Assembly (NCBI GenBank): GCA_023313575.1
Contig: JAJTTP010000004.1
Location: forward strand, 3,028,657-3,092,656
Source: Eutypella sp. D-1
Taxonomy: Eukaryota; Ascomycota; Sordariomycetes; Xylariales; Diatrypaceae
Length of the DNA: 64,000 nucleotides
Reading direction: 5' to 3'
In this document: positions 24,031 through 35,334 of the stretch, piece by piece
Layout of the letters: each line of letters opens with the position of its first letter
Numbering within the stretch: position 1 is the first letter of the stretch
Position numbers and translations under genes: made by a program
The notes under the pieces: generated by a model
Seen by the model: the letters and a program-made list of their open reading frames with translations, nothing else
What the model was told of the DNA's origin: nothing
Databases searched by the model: none

Positions 24031-26466
24031 TCAAGAGGAAAACATAGAGCATAGAGAAGGAATAAACTTGGCCACGTTCTCGAGCTCAATGTTATAACCA
24101 TTCTGATATATCGTCGCGATAAAATTGAGGAGATGCCCAACTCGGGACCGCAGAGTCGCAACGGGACATAGCATACAGGCGTGTGATGACTTGCACTTTG
24201 CACAAGAGGCGAATGAACTCTGGTCTTGCATCAATTCGTATAATATGTCCATACTTCTGTCGAATTCCCTTGGAAACCTTTCGTCGAGTGGATTGTTCTG
24301 CACAAACCACAGGACCACGTCGGGATGGTGATGCTGGTGGTCGGTGACACTCATCGCTGGGCCTACGTTGTCGGTACGGGCGCCATGTTGGATCAGAAGC
24401 CTTGAAAGGGCCCATTTCATATTGGACAGAGCCAGATACAGTGGCGAAGCCCCGGACTCTTGATCAGCAGTGTTCGGGTCGGCCCCTAGTTCCAGAATCC
24501 TTTCCATTATATGGTAGGTTTTTCGCTTGTTCGTGACCTCTGACGCAACGAGATGGTGTAGACATCCTTTGCCATCTTCGGAGACTCCGGTAACATCAGG
24601 TTCTCCGTTATCTAGGAGAGTTAGGGCCATTCGGATCCGCTGTCTCTGAAGTGCCATGACCAGAGTCCGTGGTGAGTTCAAGAGCACATTCTGAACGTCA
24701 CACTTCAGTAGGAATTCGAGTTCTTCGGGAATAACTCTGCCTTTGTCAAAACGCCAGCGGCGATGATACTCGGATTCGCCTTCTGGCGGGGTTGGTGCCT
24801 GGTGCAACGTGGTGATAAGATCGAAGATGGAATGTACATGGCATGGGTCTGTTCCATACCGAAGTAGTAGCTGGCAACACGATAAGTTCCGACGGCAGTA
24901 CAAGGGCCAGAAGAGGACCTTCCCATTGTAAATGAGATTCGGATCCAATCCATGATTGAGGAGGTCCTGCAGGACCCCGTAGATCCATTCATTGCCCAAC
25001 CAGCGTTCCGAATTTCTCTGAGCTCTCTTTTCGAATTGTTCCAGCCACTGGTGGACTCTGCCATCACTGGTGTTTACAGGCACGCCATGCTTCAATAGCC
25101 AATCAAGCGTACGCGGGATGGAATAATGTGAAAGGGAGTAGATGCCATCAAGGATCTTCCCGATGGCCCTGTTGATGGTTTCATCGAGCAGCATCAGGCA
25201 TTGTTCAATAGCCCTATTTTCGCGGCTTAAGTCAACGCCAACATCCCGAAGAAACTCCAGAGTTCGTACCGAGTGTTTTCGAGCAGCGTAATCCACGAGC
25301 GATGTTTGAGATCCGGGACAGGTCTCCAAACTGGCACCCCATTGTAACAGCTTTTTCATGAAAACAACTCCGTCTCGATCGCACGAGTCTGGACAGTAGG
25401 GAGTGGCGCCAATGCAGCATATGTCGATCGGCCGTACGCAATGCAGGCCCTCCGACGTGCACTTTTCAAATATGGTATTCGCTGCAGCCCCGGATTCGAG
25501 CATGAATTCTGCAGCATCAAATCTTCCAAGGAAACAAAAGAGGTGCAATACAGAGCCGAATGAAGATGAGATAGCGTCAATATTGGCACCTCTCCATTGA
25601 AGGAAGTGGATCGTCTCACGGTACCCTTTCCCACCAGATGCCCAGTGTAGTGGTGTGTACCCAAATGAATCCTGTTTGTCGATGTCAAAATCGGGGTGCT
25701 TGTCCAATAGGTACTTGATGAACCCAATACACCCGCCCTTTGCAGCGATATGGACCGAGTGTGTGGTCTTGTGTGGTATGTGTTCAAACTCAAGAGATGC
25801 TCCTTTAGCAACTAGTTTCAAGGCTGTCGACTCATGTCCGTGGCACAGGGCGAGATGCAGGGGCGACCAGAACGATTTCCCGTTTTGACAACACTCGCAG
25901 CCAGATGAATCGGAGATGTTGTCATGTTTATCCGCGGGAACGAAAACTGGGACGGCGGAGCACGAACACAATCCCGATGAGGGTGAGTCGATATCAGCAT
26001 CTTTTTCGAGAAGGAGTTCGATGATATCATCGTATTCTCCTTTAGCAGCCAGATGCATTGGGAACCAGAAAACTTTATGTTCGTAAGATCTTCGAAGTTC
26101 CTCCTCATCTACACGAGAAGAGGTCACCCCAAAGGGATAGGACAGTGTTAAGGACTTTTGAGGATCAGTGACCTTGGCAGCGATGTACTCATGAATGTTA
26201 CGGTGTGGGTCCATTTCTGTCGAGTAGAAAGCATCAGGGTTGGCACCCTCGCGCAGCAAGTTTCTTACAGTACCAGTTCTTCCGAAGTCACATGCCCATA
26301 GAAGAAGGTATGGGAGATCCCTAACGGCACGATGGTAGAGTATGGGGCCCACGGCCTTGTTAGCCCGGCGGCAGGTCAAGGCAAGGGAGTTGTAGTCAGA
26401 GAAGGTATCCAATCCCCCCAACACCATCAAGAGCAGTTCTGCTGGGAGATATTCTGGTGACGACAT
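24031..26466 (-). CDS. F-box and ankyrin-repeat protein
   Basis: Intronless gene of 811 residues, start ATG at 26466. The N-terminus is F-box-like (YLPAELLLMVLGGLDTFSDY, then LALTCRRANKAVGPILYHRAV). Ankyrin repeats follow at about residues 55-80, 135-165, 200-235, 238-275 and 275-345, with clear cores such as MHLAAKGEYDDIIELLLEKD, TPLHWASGGKGYRETIHFL and VLHLFCFLGRFDAAEFMLES. A degenerate middle (about 400-620) follows, then two more repeats near 650-710 (GASPLYLALSNMKWALSRLL). The tail has a Cys cluster, CAKCKSSHACMLC, that could bind zinc. Known proteins of this layout are thought to link targets to SCF ligases, the ankyrins choosing the target. Single-exon, repeat-rich genes of this type are expanded and fast-evolving in filamentous fungi. 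No partner can be read from the context. Confidence 0.82.
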   Translation of the reverse strand: MSSPEYLPAELLLMVLGGLDTFSDYNSLALTCRRANKAVGPILYHRAVRDLPYLLLWACDFGRTGTVRNLLREGANPDAFYSTEMDPHRNIHEYIAAKVTDPQKSLTLSYPFGVTSSRVDEEELRRSYEHKVFWFPMHLAAKGEYDDIIELLLEKDADIDSPSSGLCSCSAVPVFVPADKHDNISDSSGCECCQNGKSFWSPLHLALCHGHESTALKLVAKGASLEFEHIPHKTTHSVHIAAKGGCIGFIKYLLDKHPDFDIDKQDSFGYTPLHWASGGKGYRETIHFLQWRGANIDAISSSFGSVLHLFCFLGRFDAAEFMLESGAAANTIFEKCTSEGLHCVRPIDICCIGATPYCPDSCDRDGVVFMKKLLQWGASLETCPGSQTSLVDYAARKHSVRTLEFLRDVGVDLSRENRAIEQCLMLLDETINRAIGKILDGIYSLSHYSIPRTLDWLLKHGVPVNTSDGRVHQWLEQFEKRAQRNSERWLGNEWIYGVLQDLLNHGLDPNLIYNGKVLFWPLYCRRNLSCCQLLLRYGTDPCHVHSIFDLITTLHQAPTPPEGESEYHRRWRFDKGRVIPEELEFLLKCDVQNVLLNSPRTLVMALQRQRIRMALTLLDNGEPDVTGVSEDGKGCLHHLVASEVTNKRKTYHIMERILELGADPNTADQESGASPLYLALSNMKWALSRLLIQHGARTDNVGPAMSVTDHQHHHPDVVLWFVQNNPLDERFPREFDRSMDILYELMQDQSSFASCAKCKSSHACMLCPVATLRSRVGHLLNFIATIYQNGYNIELENVAKFIPSLCSMFSS

Positions 26467-27679
26467 GTTGGGTTTTTTGGACAGGTGTGATGAGTTGTGG
26501 GATGCGATAAAGGTCGAGATTGAAGGCAGAGAACCACGTATATAAACACCGTGTATATGAAGTGTATATGAAGGGAACCGTATGATCTACGGTGTTGGCT
26601 GTCTGTTCCGAAATAGATGGAGATTGACGAGATAGAGATGATGTAGTAGGGCTCCTTCGATGACCTGTGAAGTGTTTACGGAATCTCGGTTGGTGAGGGA
26701 AGTGATTGAACGATAGATTAAAAATTTCTGCCATTACCCACTGGGGTTCGTGTATCAACGTATCTATGACAATACGACAATCTGTTAGTCGATGGTACTT
26801 GTAGGCGTTGGCGTTAATAATATGAACACACAACCTGAAATGGTAATAACATTGAAGGCTCCAGGTTGGCATAAGGCCAATAATGCAGCACGATAGGTGC
26901 CGTACTAGGTACATGTGTTGTTAATCCCATTGTTACTCGTTGTAGGTATTTCCATTGTATACCTATACCATGCACAGCATTGAATGTAGGTTAGATCCAT
27001 TCTGCCCATTACGATTAACCGAAATAGTCATCCTCTTATTTTTCTACTGGCACGTACCTTCCCTGACCTAAACGGCAGTGACGTAATTCAATGCTTACCT
27101 AACTTAGAAATGTCTACGTATTGACAACCTCAGTACCTTAGGTACTCTTTGCAGACAGACAGCTCTTGGTACATCAAAGCCCTTGTTACCCGTAGGTAGG
27201 TGTATACCATACTACCTAAGTTATGTAGGTACCTTTCCCGTACTGGTCTTCAGCTGAGAGGATGTGAACGTCACTGATAGACTCCAGCTTGACCATACGA
27301 GGTAAAATCGCTACCAGAGTTGATCAAGCAAGGTACTTTAGGTACTTCGGTAGGTATCATATTAACCACACACAGGTGGGTTTCATGATTTCATCAAACA
27401 TAGGTACATAATCCATAATGGATGCTACATGTGTGTAGCCCAATAAAGAAACCCAATAGACCGATATACCTCCCATCATGCAATCCGGACCGAAATACAT
27501 ATCTGAGTACCCCTAGGTACCTAGGTAGGTAAGTACCCAACTTAACTTGGAAGAAATAACACCTCTAACGCCTAACTTTATACCGCCTGCCAGCTCTGCG
27601 CCGCCTCCTTCCTTCTTCAAAGTTCCCTGTAGCTATCCATACCCCCGCCTGCTCTTAATCTTATAACCCATTCGCTTGC
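26467..27679. other. intergenic with many TACCTAGGTA-like motifs
   Basis: No gene is seen. From about 26880 to 27540 the sequence is studded with short palindrome-like words built from ACCTAGGT, GGTAGGTA and TACCTTAGGTAC (for example around 27135-27145, 27220-27240, 27330-27355 and 27510-27535). Both flanking genes are on the minus strand, so this is the ankyrin promoter plus the 3' flank of the Zn2Cys6 gene. Confidence 0.5.
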
Positions 27680-29792
27680 TTAGAAACCAAAAACAAAATC
27701 CGGTCTGCCGGTAAAGTACTCATCCCAGGTAACATGGGTGCCCTTAGGAGCATCGGCATCCGCCGCCCACTTCCCACGGAGCTCGTCGACGGCGCTGATA
27801 GGGCCGAAGGTGCCGCAAGCCTGGCCTACGCGGTCGAGTCCGTTGGCGATGAAGTCCTGTAGCCCTCGGTCGTTGGGACCGGCCTCCATGCCGCAGACGA
27901 ACATGGGGAAAAACACGAGCTTGCCGAGTGTCCGTGCACTTTCCGTATCTGAGAAGATCGGCGCCAGCGAGTCTGCTAGTTTCCTCCGCGCGTCTAGCCG
28001 CATGCTGATGATGTCCGGGCTCCATTCCTTGTCGTAAAGGAACGCTTTGTCCTCCGGTAAGTCGAGGATCAGCGTCCGTATCGTGTACAGCATAACTGCC
28101 TCTCGATAGATGATCGCGATGTTTAGCCATAAGTCGGCTTCGGGGATGCCTGAAGTTTTGGCGGCAACAGGCGGTGAGTTACGGTTGTAAGGGGGTGATG
28201 GAAGATGATGGGGGTTATGCTGCTGCTGGGTTTGGTGGCGGGGACGGTGTGGTAAGTGATCTGATGCAGGAAAGCCTGTTTCCTGACCTCGACGGGGTGT
28301 CGGTTCTGTCTCCGACTCCGGGCTTAGTGCCGTGTTCCGCGGTGTATCAAACTCCACGCCGTCACCCGACTTCTTCCATCCCCGGAAGCTTTTCATGCGT
28401 GTGGCCCACTCCGCCGGGCTGAAGGCGATGAGTTTCTTGAGGACCATCCTCGTGCCCTCCTGCCGTCTTGATTTGAGCTTGTCTTTGTGCGAGATCGATC
28501 GCAGATAGTTGACCAAGATAAGGGTCTGGAATAGCTCTTCGGGACATGGTGAGCTGACTGCTAGATTATTTTGAAATATGCCCGGCTCGACCTCCCAGTA
28601 ATGTAATGCCATGGTAGCGGCTATCGCCATGTCTTTATGTTGCGACGGTGTGGTTGTGGCTGCCATCACGTCGATGCTTCGTGCCCTTGTTAGAAACGGC
28701 TACGATTCCCCACCCATATCAGGATCACTCACCAGACGAATAGAGCCATTAAAGGTTTAAAGAAAGGATTGCTCTTTATTACTTCCTTGAGTCCGCCTCG
28801 CAGTTGAATGATTCTCCGAGCTCCCTCTAGATGGGCTCTCCAATCCGTATACGCAGACTGCTGCATCTGTATGCCATGATAGTGAGTTTAGCTCAACTTT
28901 GCGCATTTAGTGATGTACCGGGCGACTGGCTTACAGTTGATAGTAGTAGACATATGACGCACATCAACGTCGAGTCGCTCGTCTGCGTATCCTTCATGCT
29001 GAGCCGGTAGTTGACGTCTCGAAGAGCTCGTATTCGAAACCTGAACACGTCCCCCTCCCTCTGCATTAGGGCCGACGACCGCGCGAAACTCGGGTCGAGC
29101 TGCATCGACTTGTGAAGAGTCGCCGTCGTCACGAGAAGACTGACATAGATCCTGGGGATCGTGTCTATCCTTTTCAAGCTGACTTGATATGGGTTGAAGT
29201 GGGAGGATATCGAGATGAGATCACCACTGACGCGCTCGTTGACTAGGGTAGGCGTGTTAATGCGCTACAGCCAACGCCATCAACCTGACGACAAAAGCAC
29301 AACACGGGCGCGCATGCGCTTTGCCGGAAGGGAACAAGCGCATGCATCGGGCATTATGGGCAACACGGAGGTATAGAGCGAGTGACAAAGAAAAGACAGG
29401 AGGGAGAGATTCTCACAGTAGTCAATTCCGTCGAAGATGATCTGCGCCTCCCTGTATTGTGACGGGATGGGATCGAAGGCGATATCGGAAGGGACATCAC
29501 TACGACTACCACCAGTTTCCGTGTCGTCGGGTACGGGTTCCGGGCTGAAACGCGTGAGCGTTCCGCGTCCTCCACTACGATCGTCTTCAGCGGCGCCCTC
29601 TGCGACCGCTGCGTCGGACGCAGCGGTAACGGGGCCGGCCTCTGCGCGGGATGGTCTGGCGCTCCTGATGGGCGTGGCGCGAGGGCCCGCTGAACACCTA
29701 ACGCCATTCGCTTTGCAGTGCACGCATGGGATAGCGCCGTCACATCTAAGGCGATAACGGCGACACCGCCGACATATGGTGGGCGGAACCAT
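27680..29792 (-). CDS. Zn2Cys6 fungal transcription factor
   Basis: Nuclear DNA-binding regulator of 604 residues in four exons: 29792-29417, 29242-28935, 28866-28733 and 28676-27680. The introns (174, 68 and 56 bases) keep phase throughout and restore family-like sequence (DGIDY-FNERVSGDLI, LLLST-MQQSAYTDWRAHL, MALFV-CIDVMAATTT). The N-terminal cluster is C7-X2-C10-X6-C17-X5-C23-X2-C26-X6-C33, the six-cysteine two-zinc pattern, followed by a basic/Ser linker. The middle and C-terminal parts fit the large helical regulatory domain of the Fungal_trans_2 type (EGARRIIQLRGG, DVMAATTTPSQ, LWLNIAIIYREAVMLYTIR), as in relatives of the acriflavine-sensitivity regulator ACR-2. A Pro/Gln/His-rich stretch interrupts it. 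The third intron could instead end at CAAG nine bases earlier, adding three residues. Target genes are unknown; no biosynthetic cluster lies beside it. Confidence 0.85.
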
Positions 29793-32557
29793 TGGTATCG
29801 GACGGCAGCAACGATGTAGGCATCTTCTTGTTTATTTTTTTTTTGCGCGGAAAGGGGGGTCGTGCGTAAAATGCAAGAAACAATACCAAGGGAGAGCACG
29901 TAATCCTTTTCTTGGTTTTTTTTCTCTTTCGCTCTCTCCCCTTCAGGAATTAGGCGGCGCCAAAATAACCATCGCGGATAAGCAAGCAGGATAAGAAAAA
30001 AAAACAATTAAGGGTTTAATAATCGCCGCGCGCTCTAGAACTTTAGTCGGCCCCTCAATTCAAAAAGGGACTGGAAGAAGCCGCCGAATGCGAGGTTCAA
30101 AGCTAGTAGAAGAAGATGTCTTCGTTGGGCCCAGACAAGTGTTCGTCAATTTCTGTTCCCCCCCCCTTTCTGTGTCTATGTATTAGGTACGTAGAGTCAA
30201 TTGCAGGTGACCACGGCACCCCTGGTCGCTCTTTTACGTGCTGTACGATCCAAGGCGATCTCCCATCTTATCCAGATTTTCTCTCCCCCTCCCTCCTCTT
30301 GGCATTTTCCTTGTGTGTTCTGGGGGGGTCCCCCTCCCTCTGGCCCCCCTCCGAGTCTCCGACCCCCTCTAGTAGTAAACCCTCTCTCCACCGCTGCCCA
30401 CCGCTGCCCACGTCGGAGGAACCCAGCCAACCGGAATGCTGGATTTAGAGGCACCGATTGGCCGGTGCGACCCAGACCGCCCCATCGCTCTTCTCAACGG
30501 ACGGCGGGAGCCCTGGGAAAGTCCTAACCCTCCTCTCGCAAGTCTGCGGCGGGCGGGGAAACTAGTCATTATTAACGCCCTAGTATGTAGTATAGCGAAG
30601 GCACTAAGTCTTGCGCGCCGATGCAACAATAACGTTCTGACAGGTAAGTTGTGCCTAAGTTCTAACTAACTGGTTCGCCCGATTGCCTTACATATGCTAT
30701 TTATATACGAGGTCCTACACACCGGCTAGCCCGCAAGATGTAGATTGACGATCCTTTCTTTAGCGGCGAACCCGGCAAACTTGTGGACATAACAATTCAG
30801 ACGCCTCTCAGTGACGACTTGCCCGGCAAAGCCGCCAAGCTACAGTTAGCCGGCATATTGCCCAGCGTGGAATGTCGTTTTTACTGTATATGTGCGGAGT
30901 ATTTCGCGTGTACAATTGAGCGATGGTAGGGCCCCCTACCTACAGTAGCTCATCACAGGGAAATGACAGGGACAGGGTTGCATCGAGACGGCAATCGGCC
31001 CCCTTGCTTGCCCTTGTATCGTTGCACAAAATGACCACCGGATACAAATCAGCGTCAGCACCTAAGCATGAAACGCCTGGAAGGGAAAAGCCAACCATTC
31101 ATTTGGACGATCAACAGGATTGCTATGACCAACACAGTCAATATTACCCTCAATGAAGCCTGGAGACCCAGCGCCACTGGACTTACGAAGACATTCGTGA
31201 TATTATGCGATCGTGGATTGGAGGTTGGAGGTGGGGGGCGGGTGGGGTGAGTAATGGCGCGTGTGCGGGTGCGGTCGATGGTGAATGCTGGGGGTTCCCG
31301 ATCAGCCAATACGCCATAGACCAAGCATCATGCCGCTCCTGTGCAGTGCAGCGAGGGAAACGTCGAGAACATTCGTCTCCAAAATATTCTGCTTCAGGCC
31401 GCCAAGGAATTGCAGGGTATCATTCGTTATGAACAAGTGGCCGGGTGGCGCGTGGCTGGCTAGGCACCATGTGGAATACAGGGTGTCCTTTGACAGCTGA
31501 TCGATCGGACTTCCCGCGATTAGAGCCTTGTTCTATGAACTCTGTTTTTATTATGCTTTCATTTTTTTACGCTCAGCTGAGATTCATACGGGGATTGCGA
31601 CCAGCATCCAGCTGAGCTGATGCGCCTTGGCCAGTAACATCGCTCGATGCGCCTTACCCGGGTAGTATCCCCAGCACGGGTCTAGCAAAAACGCATAAGC
31701 GACGCGGCATGCTGGTTGGCTGGTCGGTTGCTGTGTTATAGATTAAACATGCGAATAAGGCTCCGGCATGCAGCATCAGGAGTATGTAGAACTTAAGATG
31801 ATTCGCTGGGTTGGGTGGTTAGACGAGGGTCATGCCGTGTGCAAGGCTATGGTCGATCATGATTGACCGATTGCTCCTCAGACTATCGACGGATCGGACC
31901 TATCCCGGTTGTAGCGGGGGGTTTTGCTTCCACTTTTTGTCGGCGTATAATAATCACTCGGTCGGCCTTTGTCGGTCTCCCCCTTTAGATTTTTCCTACA
32001 TTCTAGGCACCTCCTGAAGCAGCCTACTTCTCATCAAAGTGGCTAAAGGGCGTATGGTGTCACTGGCCAGCGGCTATTGTAAGCGGCAACCCAGGAGCAT
32101 TGCGTTCAGCGGTAAGATCCTAGAAAGGATAGTACTGCTAATTGATCATGTCCATCTATAGATATTAGTGTCATGATAGGTCGAAGGCCTAGATTTAAGT
32201 TTGAGCCAAGTGCTGTACATACTAGGAGGCGGCTTCGAGGCAGAGCTCGCCGGTTTACTAAAGAGCTGTTCAGGGGTCACCATTTGAAATCAGCTGACCG
32301 ATGTAGAAGCAAATGCCATTCTATTAGATGCCGATACTGTGGAAAGGTGCACGATACTCTGATATAGGTCCATATTGACCTAATCTTAGTTCTCTAATGA
32401 TAATTATATTTACATACAATGCCTGCATCTGTCTCGTTCCATCTCGAGCCTCGTATTAACCACCAACAAGTAGTTTAGCTCCAATGTATTTTCGTCACAT
32501 GTGACACCTTGTGGTTGTTATATTATTAGGTAAGCTGTCTTGGTAAAGACCGGTCAC
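29793..32557. other. intergenic 2.8 kb, one weak coding relic
   Basis: Mostly non-coding. At 30744-30929 (+) a 61-codon open stretch lacking an ATG follows a possible acceptor (GTAG). It has ordinary-looking composition (begins IDDPFFSGEPGKLVDITIQT) and could be an exon relic. At 32173-32367 (+) an Arg-rich 64-residue frame ends with CRYCGKVHDTLI, a single CXXC pair. Neither is enough for a gene call. Confidence 0.35.
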
Positions 32558-34058
32558 CTACCAACAGACCTCATTGTCAGGCTTCGGCGCATACGTCTCA
32601 GGACAGTCCTCGTGGATAACACCATCTGCAAGACCGGATACCCGGGCTTGGGCCTCGAGGCTGCGCTCGTGAAACTCTGATAGCGTTAAGTCCTTCCGGG
32701 TCTCCTTGACTTCAATCCCCAAGTGCTTCTTGCATCTCCTGAGACAACCTGTGTGCTTATTGTCAAGCCACTTGACAGTGATACAAATTTCATCCTTTCG
32801 TGCCTTCAACCGATACAAGGGCTCCCGGAACTCCGTCGGCTTCGGGACTGGCCAGCAGCCACTTGCAACCATGTGCTGAAGGACATATCCCCGGATAATA
32901 GCGTTACAATGAACAGAGCCGCACACGAATGCGCCTTTTCCGTCCAACATCTGTTCTTCGATACCACGGTAGGGGGATAGGCAGGCATCGAGAAGCTCCA
33001 AGCGTCGTTTGCGAATTAGGTCTAAGGTGGAGGGCATCGTAAGTACATGAACAAATGCAACATGTATGATGGTTAGGTGACTCACCGTATGCTCCTGGGG
33101 GCTCCAGAGTTGTGGAAAATAGATCCGGGTAGGGAGGCATGCGTGTATACCACGTCCAGCCTCCCTCGTACCTCAGTCGGCCCTGCCCATCAGAAAAACA
33201 TAGGGATGAGAGCATATCCACACTTTGTTTGAAAATCTCCTTGTCACCAAGTACCCACGATATCCACAGAATCTGGCTAAATGTGACCACGCCTGTCGCT
33301 TTCTTATGGTGATCCCATACTGCCTTGATCCAGGAAGATGAGAAGAGAGCGATAAGACGAGTCATGTCATACTTATCACACAGAACAGCAAGCTCGTATA
33401 GCTCGTTGAGGTCCACCTGCTTCTTTGGTGCAATCCAATGGGCATTCCCATGTGCAATGGCCATGAGATGCCACATAGCTGTTGGGTTATCGTGGGGGAG
33501 GTGCACAGTCCACTGTTCGCCGCCTTCCGGCTTCTGGGACTCGGAAAATCCGCCGAAAAGCAATCGGTTGAAAAAGCGTGAAGCACGGGCCAAAGCTTTG
33601 GAGCAGACAACAAATCTGTAAGCCATCTTGTGGTAGTGCGCTAGTTCTTGCGTCACCTTGTTGATAAGCTCTTCATCTAAGTCATCCTCTTCCTCCTTGG
33701 ACGAGCTGTTATCATCAGACGACTCCTTGCTACTGCTGTTGTCGATATTGATGCCGGCAGTACTGTTGGCATCGATGCTAGTATCAGTGCTAGCGTCCAC
33801 ATGGCGAATTAACGGCTCGTCCAAAATATTTGTCTGATCTGCAATAGGGTTCCAATGATAGACGATTTGGCCTTGGTCATCCCTTTTCACAGATACAGTT
33901 CGACATTTAAATGCGGAGATGTTCTCGAAAATGCATTCCACCTGTCCGATAATGAGATGTAGATCGCCGTGGGGATCGAAAGTGACAGTCTTCAGTGGAT
34001 CATTCAAGCGTGGACAACTATAGTTGCCCGAGGTAGTCTCTTCTTGAATGGTAGCCAT
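32558..34058 (-). CDS. BTB-type protein, paralog A
   Basis: Two exons, 34058-33086 and 33021-32558, with a 64-base intron (GTGAGT...TTAG); 478 residues. The join is GAY-DLIRKRRLELL. A BTB/POZ-like fold is suggested by DPHGDLHLIIG (28-38), the usual first strands, and by YRFVVCSKALARASRFFNRLL (147-167), the usual V-SSK-L-x-xAS-x-FF block. The two halves are pushed apart by an acidic Ser/Asp/Glu-rich insert (about 85-135). Then come NPTAMWHLMAIAHG (191-204) and YELAVLCDKYDMTRL, which fit the end of a BTB core as seen in many fungal BTB proteins. The C-terminal exon has several Cys and a Trp-Pro-Val-Pro segment (GCWPVPKPTEF). Role is unknown; BTB proteins often dimerise or join Cul3 ligases. Its neighbour 35335-36867 is a clear paralog. 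Confidence 0.75.
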
Positions 34059-35334
34059 GCCTTCTGGGTAGGGGGTAGTCTACCTGGGCTGCGACTTTGC
34101 GTTAATTGTTGTGAAGTATTGGAATACTGTATATATCCCCTTTGTAGTCGTAAATAGGTAGGTAGTGTGTGCAGGGAATGTTATGTAACAGGGTGGCTAA
34201 GGTCCGCGGGCAATGTGCAGCTGACTTATGGCAGATCTGTTACTAGAAGTGAAGATCTGACGGTTGATGTGACCAGAACGAGAAAAGCTTAGGGTTGGAA
34301 AGGTCGAGATGCTTAAATAGTACTTTTTAATCTTGCATTCAGCAAATCTCTCAGAAAGGGAACAAAACGGAACCTTTACTACGCCAATGGGAGGATATAA
34401 TACCAAAATAGGATATCATCTAAACACATTGTCTATGCAATGGACAATACGAATCTTATCCAATAAGGGTTAGGTGACACAATAGGGGAATAAGTACTTT
34501 TCAGTCACTTGATAAAATATGGAATCACCTAGCAACGACAATTTGCATGTAAACTAGTAGGAATTATTCCCCAATGACATACAGTCTTACAGTGGGAGCA
34601 GTCGTCCCTATTGATAAGAGAGCGGAAAGTGGTCGGGCGTGGAGTAAATTCAGGGCTTGAGTAGAAGATCATAATACGTACCCGGGATCGTAGGAGGGTC
34701 ACTTTACGAGTTGGGTAAAACGGATTTGGGCAAGCGAGGTCTGATAAATGGTAACTATCTGATGTGATTTAGGGTAAACAACCCCAATCAAGATAAACAC
34801 GATGCAGACTCATAGGCAGGCAGACCGGAAAATCTTCAATTGAAATGAACTTCACTAAAGTGGAGATACGATCGAATGGAGCATACCTAGGGACCCAATG
34901 TCTGGTGATTATTGCCAGCTGAGGTGAAATTAAAAAGCAAAGAATTGCCATCGTCTAAACGGACTGTTAAAGTTCAAGACCGTATTATAGCGACCGTCAC
35001 GTATCTACATAATGTCGTCTTCCTCCCTCCTTGAAGAGTAGCCGAGCCTATCGCTTTAGAAGAGTAGTAATAGGAAGAGGATTTTAATATACGGTGGCAA
35101 CAGGTAAAATTGTCTTAACTTCTGAAAAAGGCAAGATCGAAACCTATTTAGACTGGGTAGGTTTGGCCGTTTTATACGCACATAGGCTGAGTGATCTTCT
35201 AGGCGTTAATTATGTGATCTATCCCTAGATCTTTGTAGGTATCTCCAGTGATCCCGTAACCGTATTCCCCTAATTCTGACCTGCTTGCAGTCCCTTTAAA
35301 ATGAAGGCCCACCGGAACGCAATAGAGCTTTAAG
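34059..35334. other. intergenic between the BTB paralogs
   Basis: About 1.3 kb, moderately AT-rich, with no gene seen. A TATATA-containing word about 70 bases upstream of the paralog A ATG (around 34128-34138) could be its TATA element. Confidence 0.4.
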
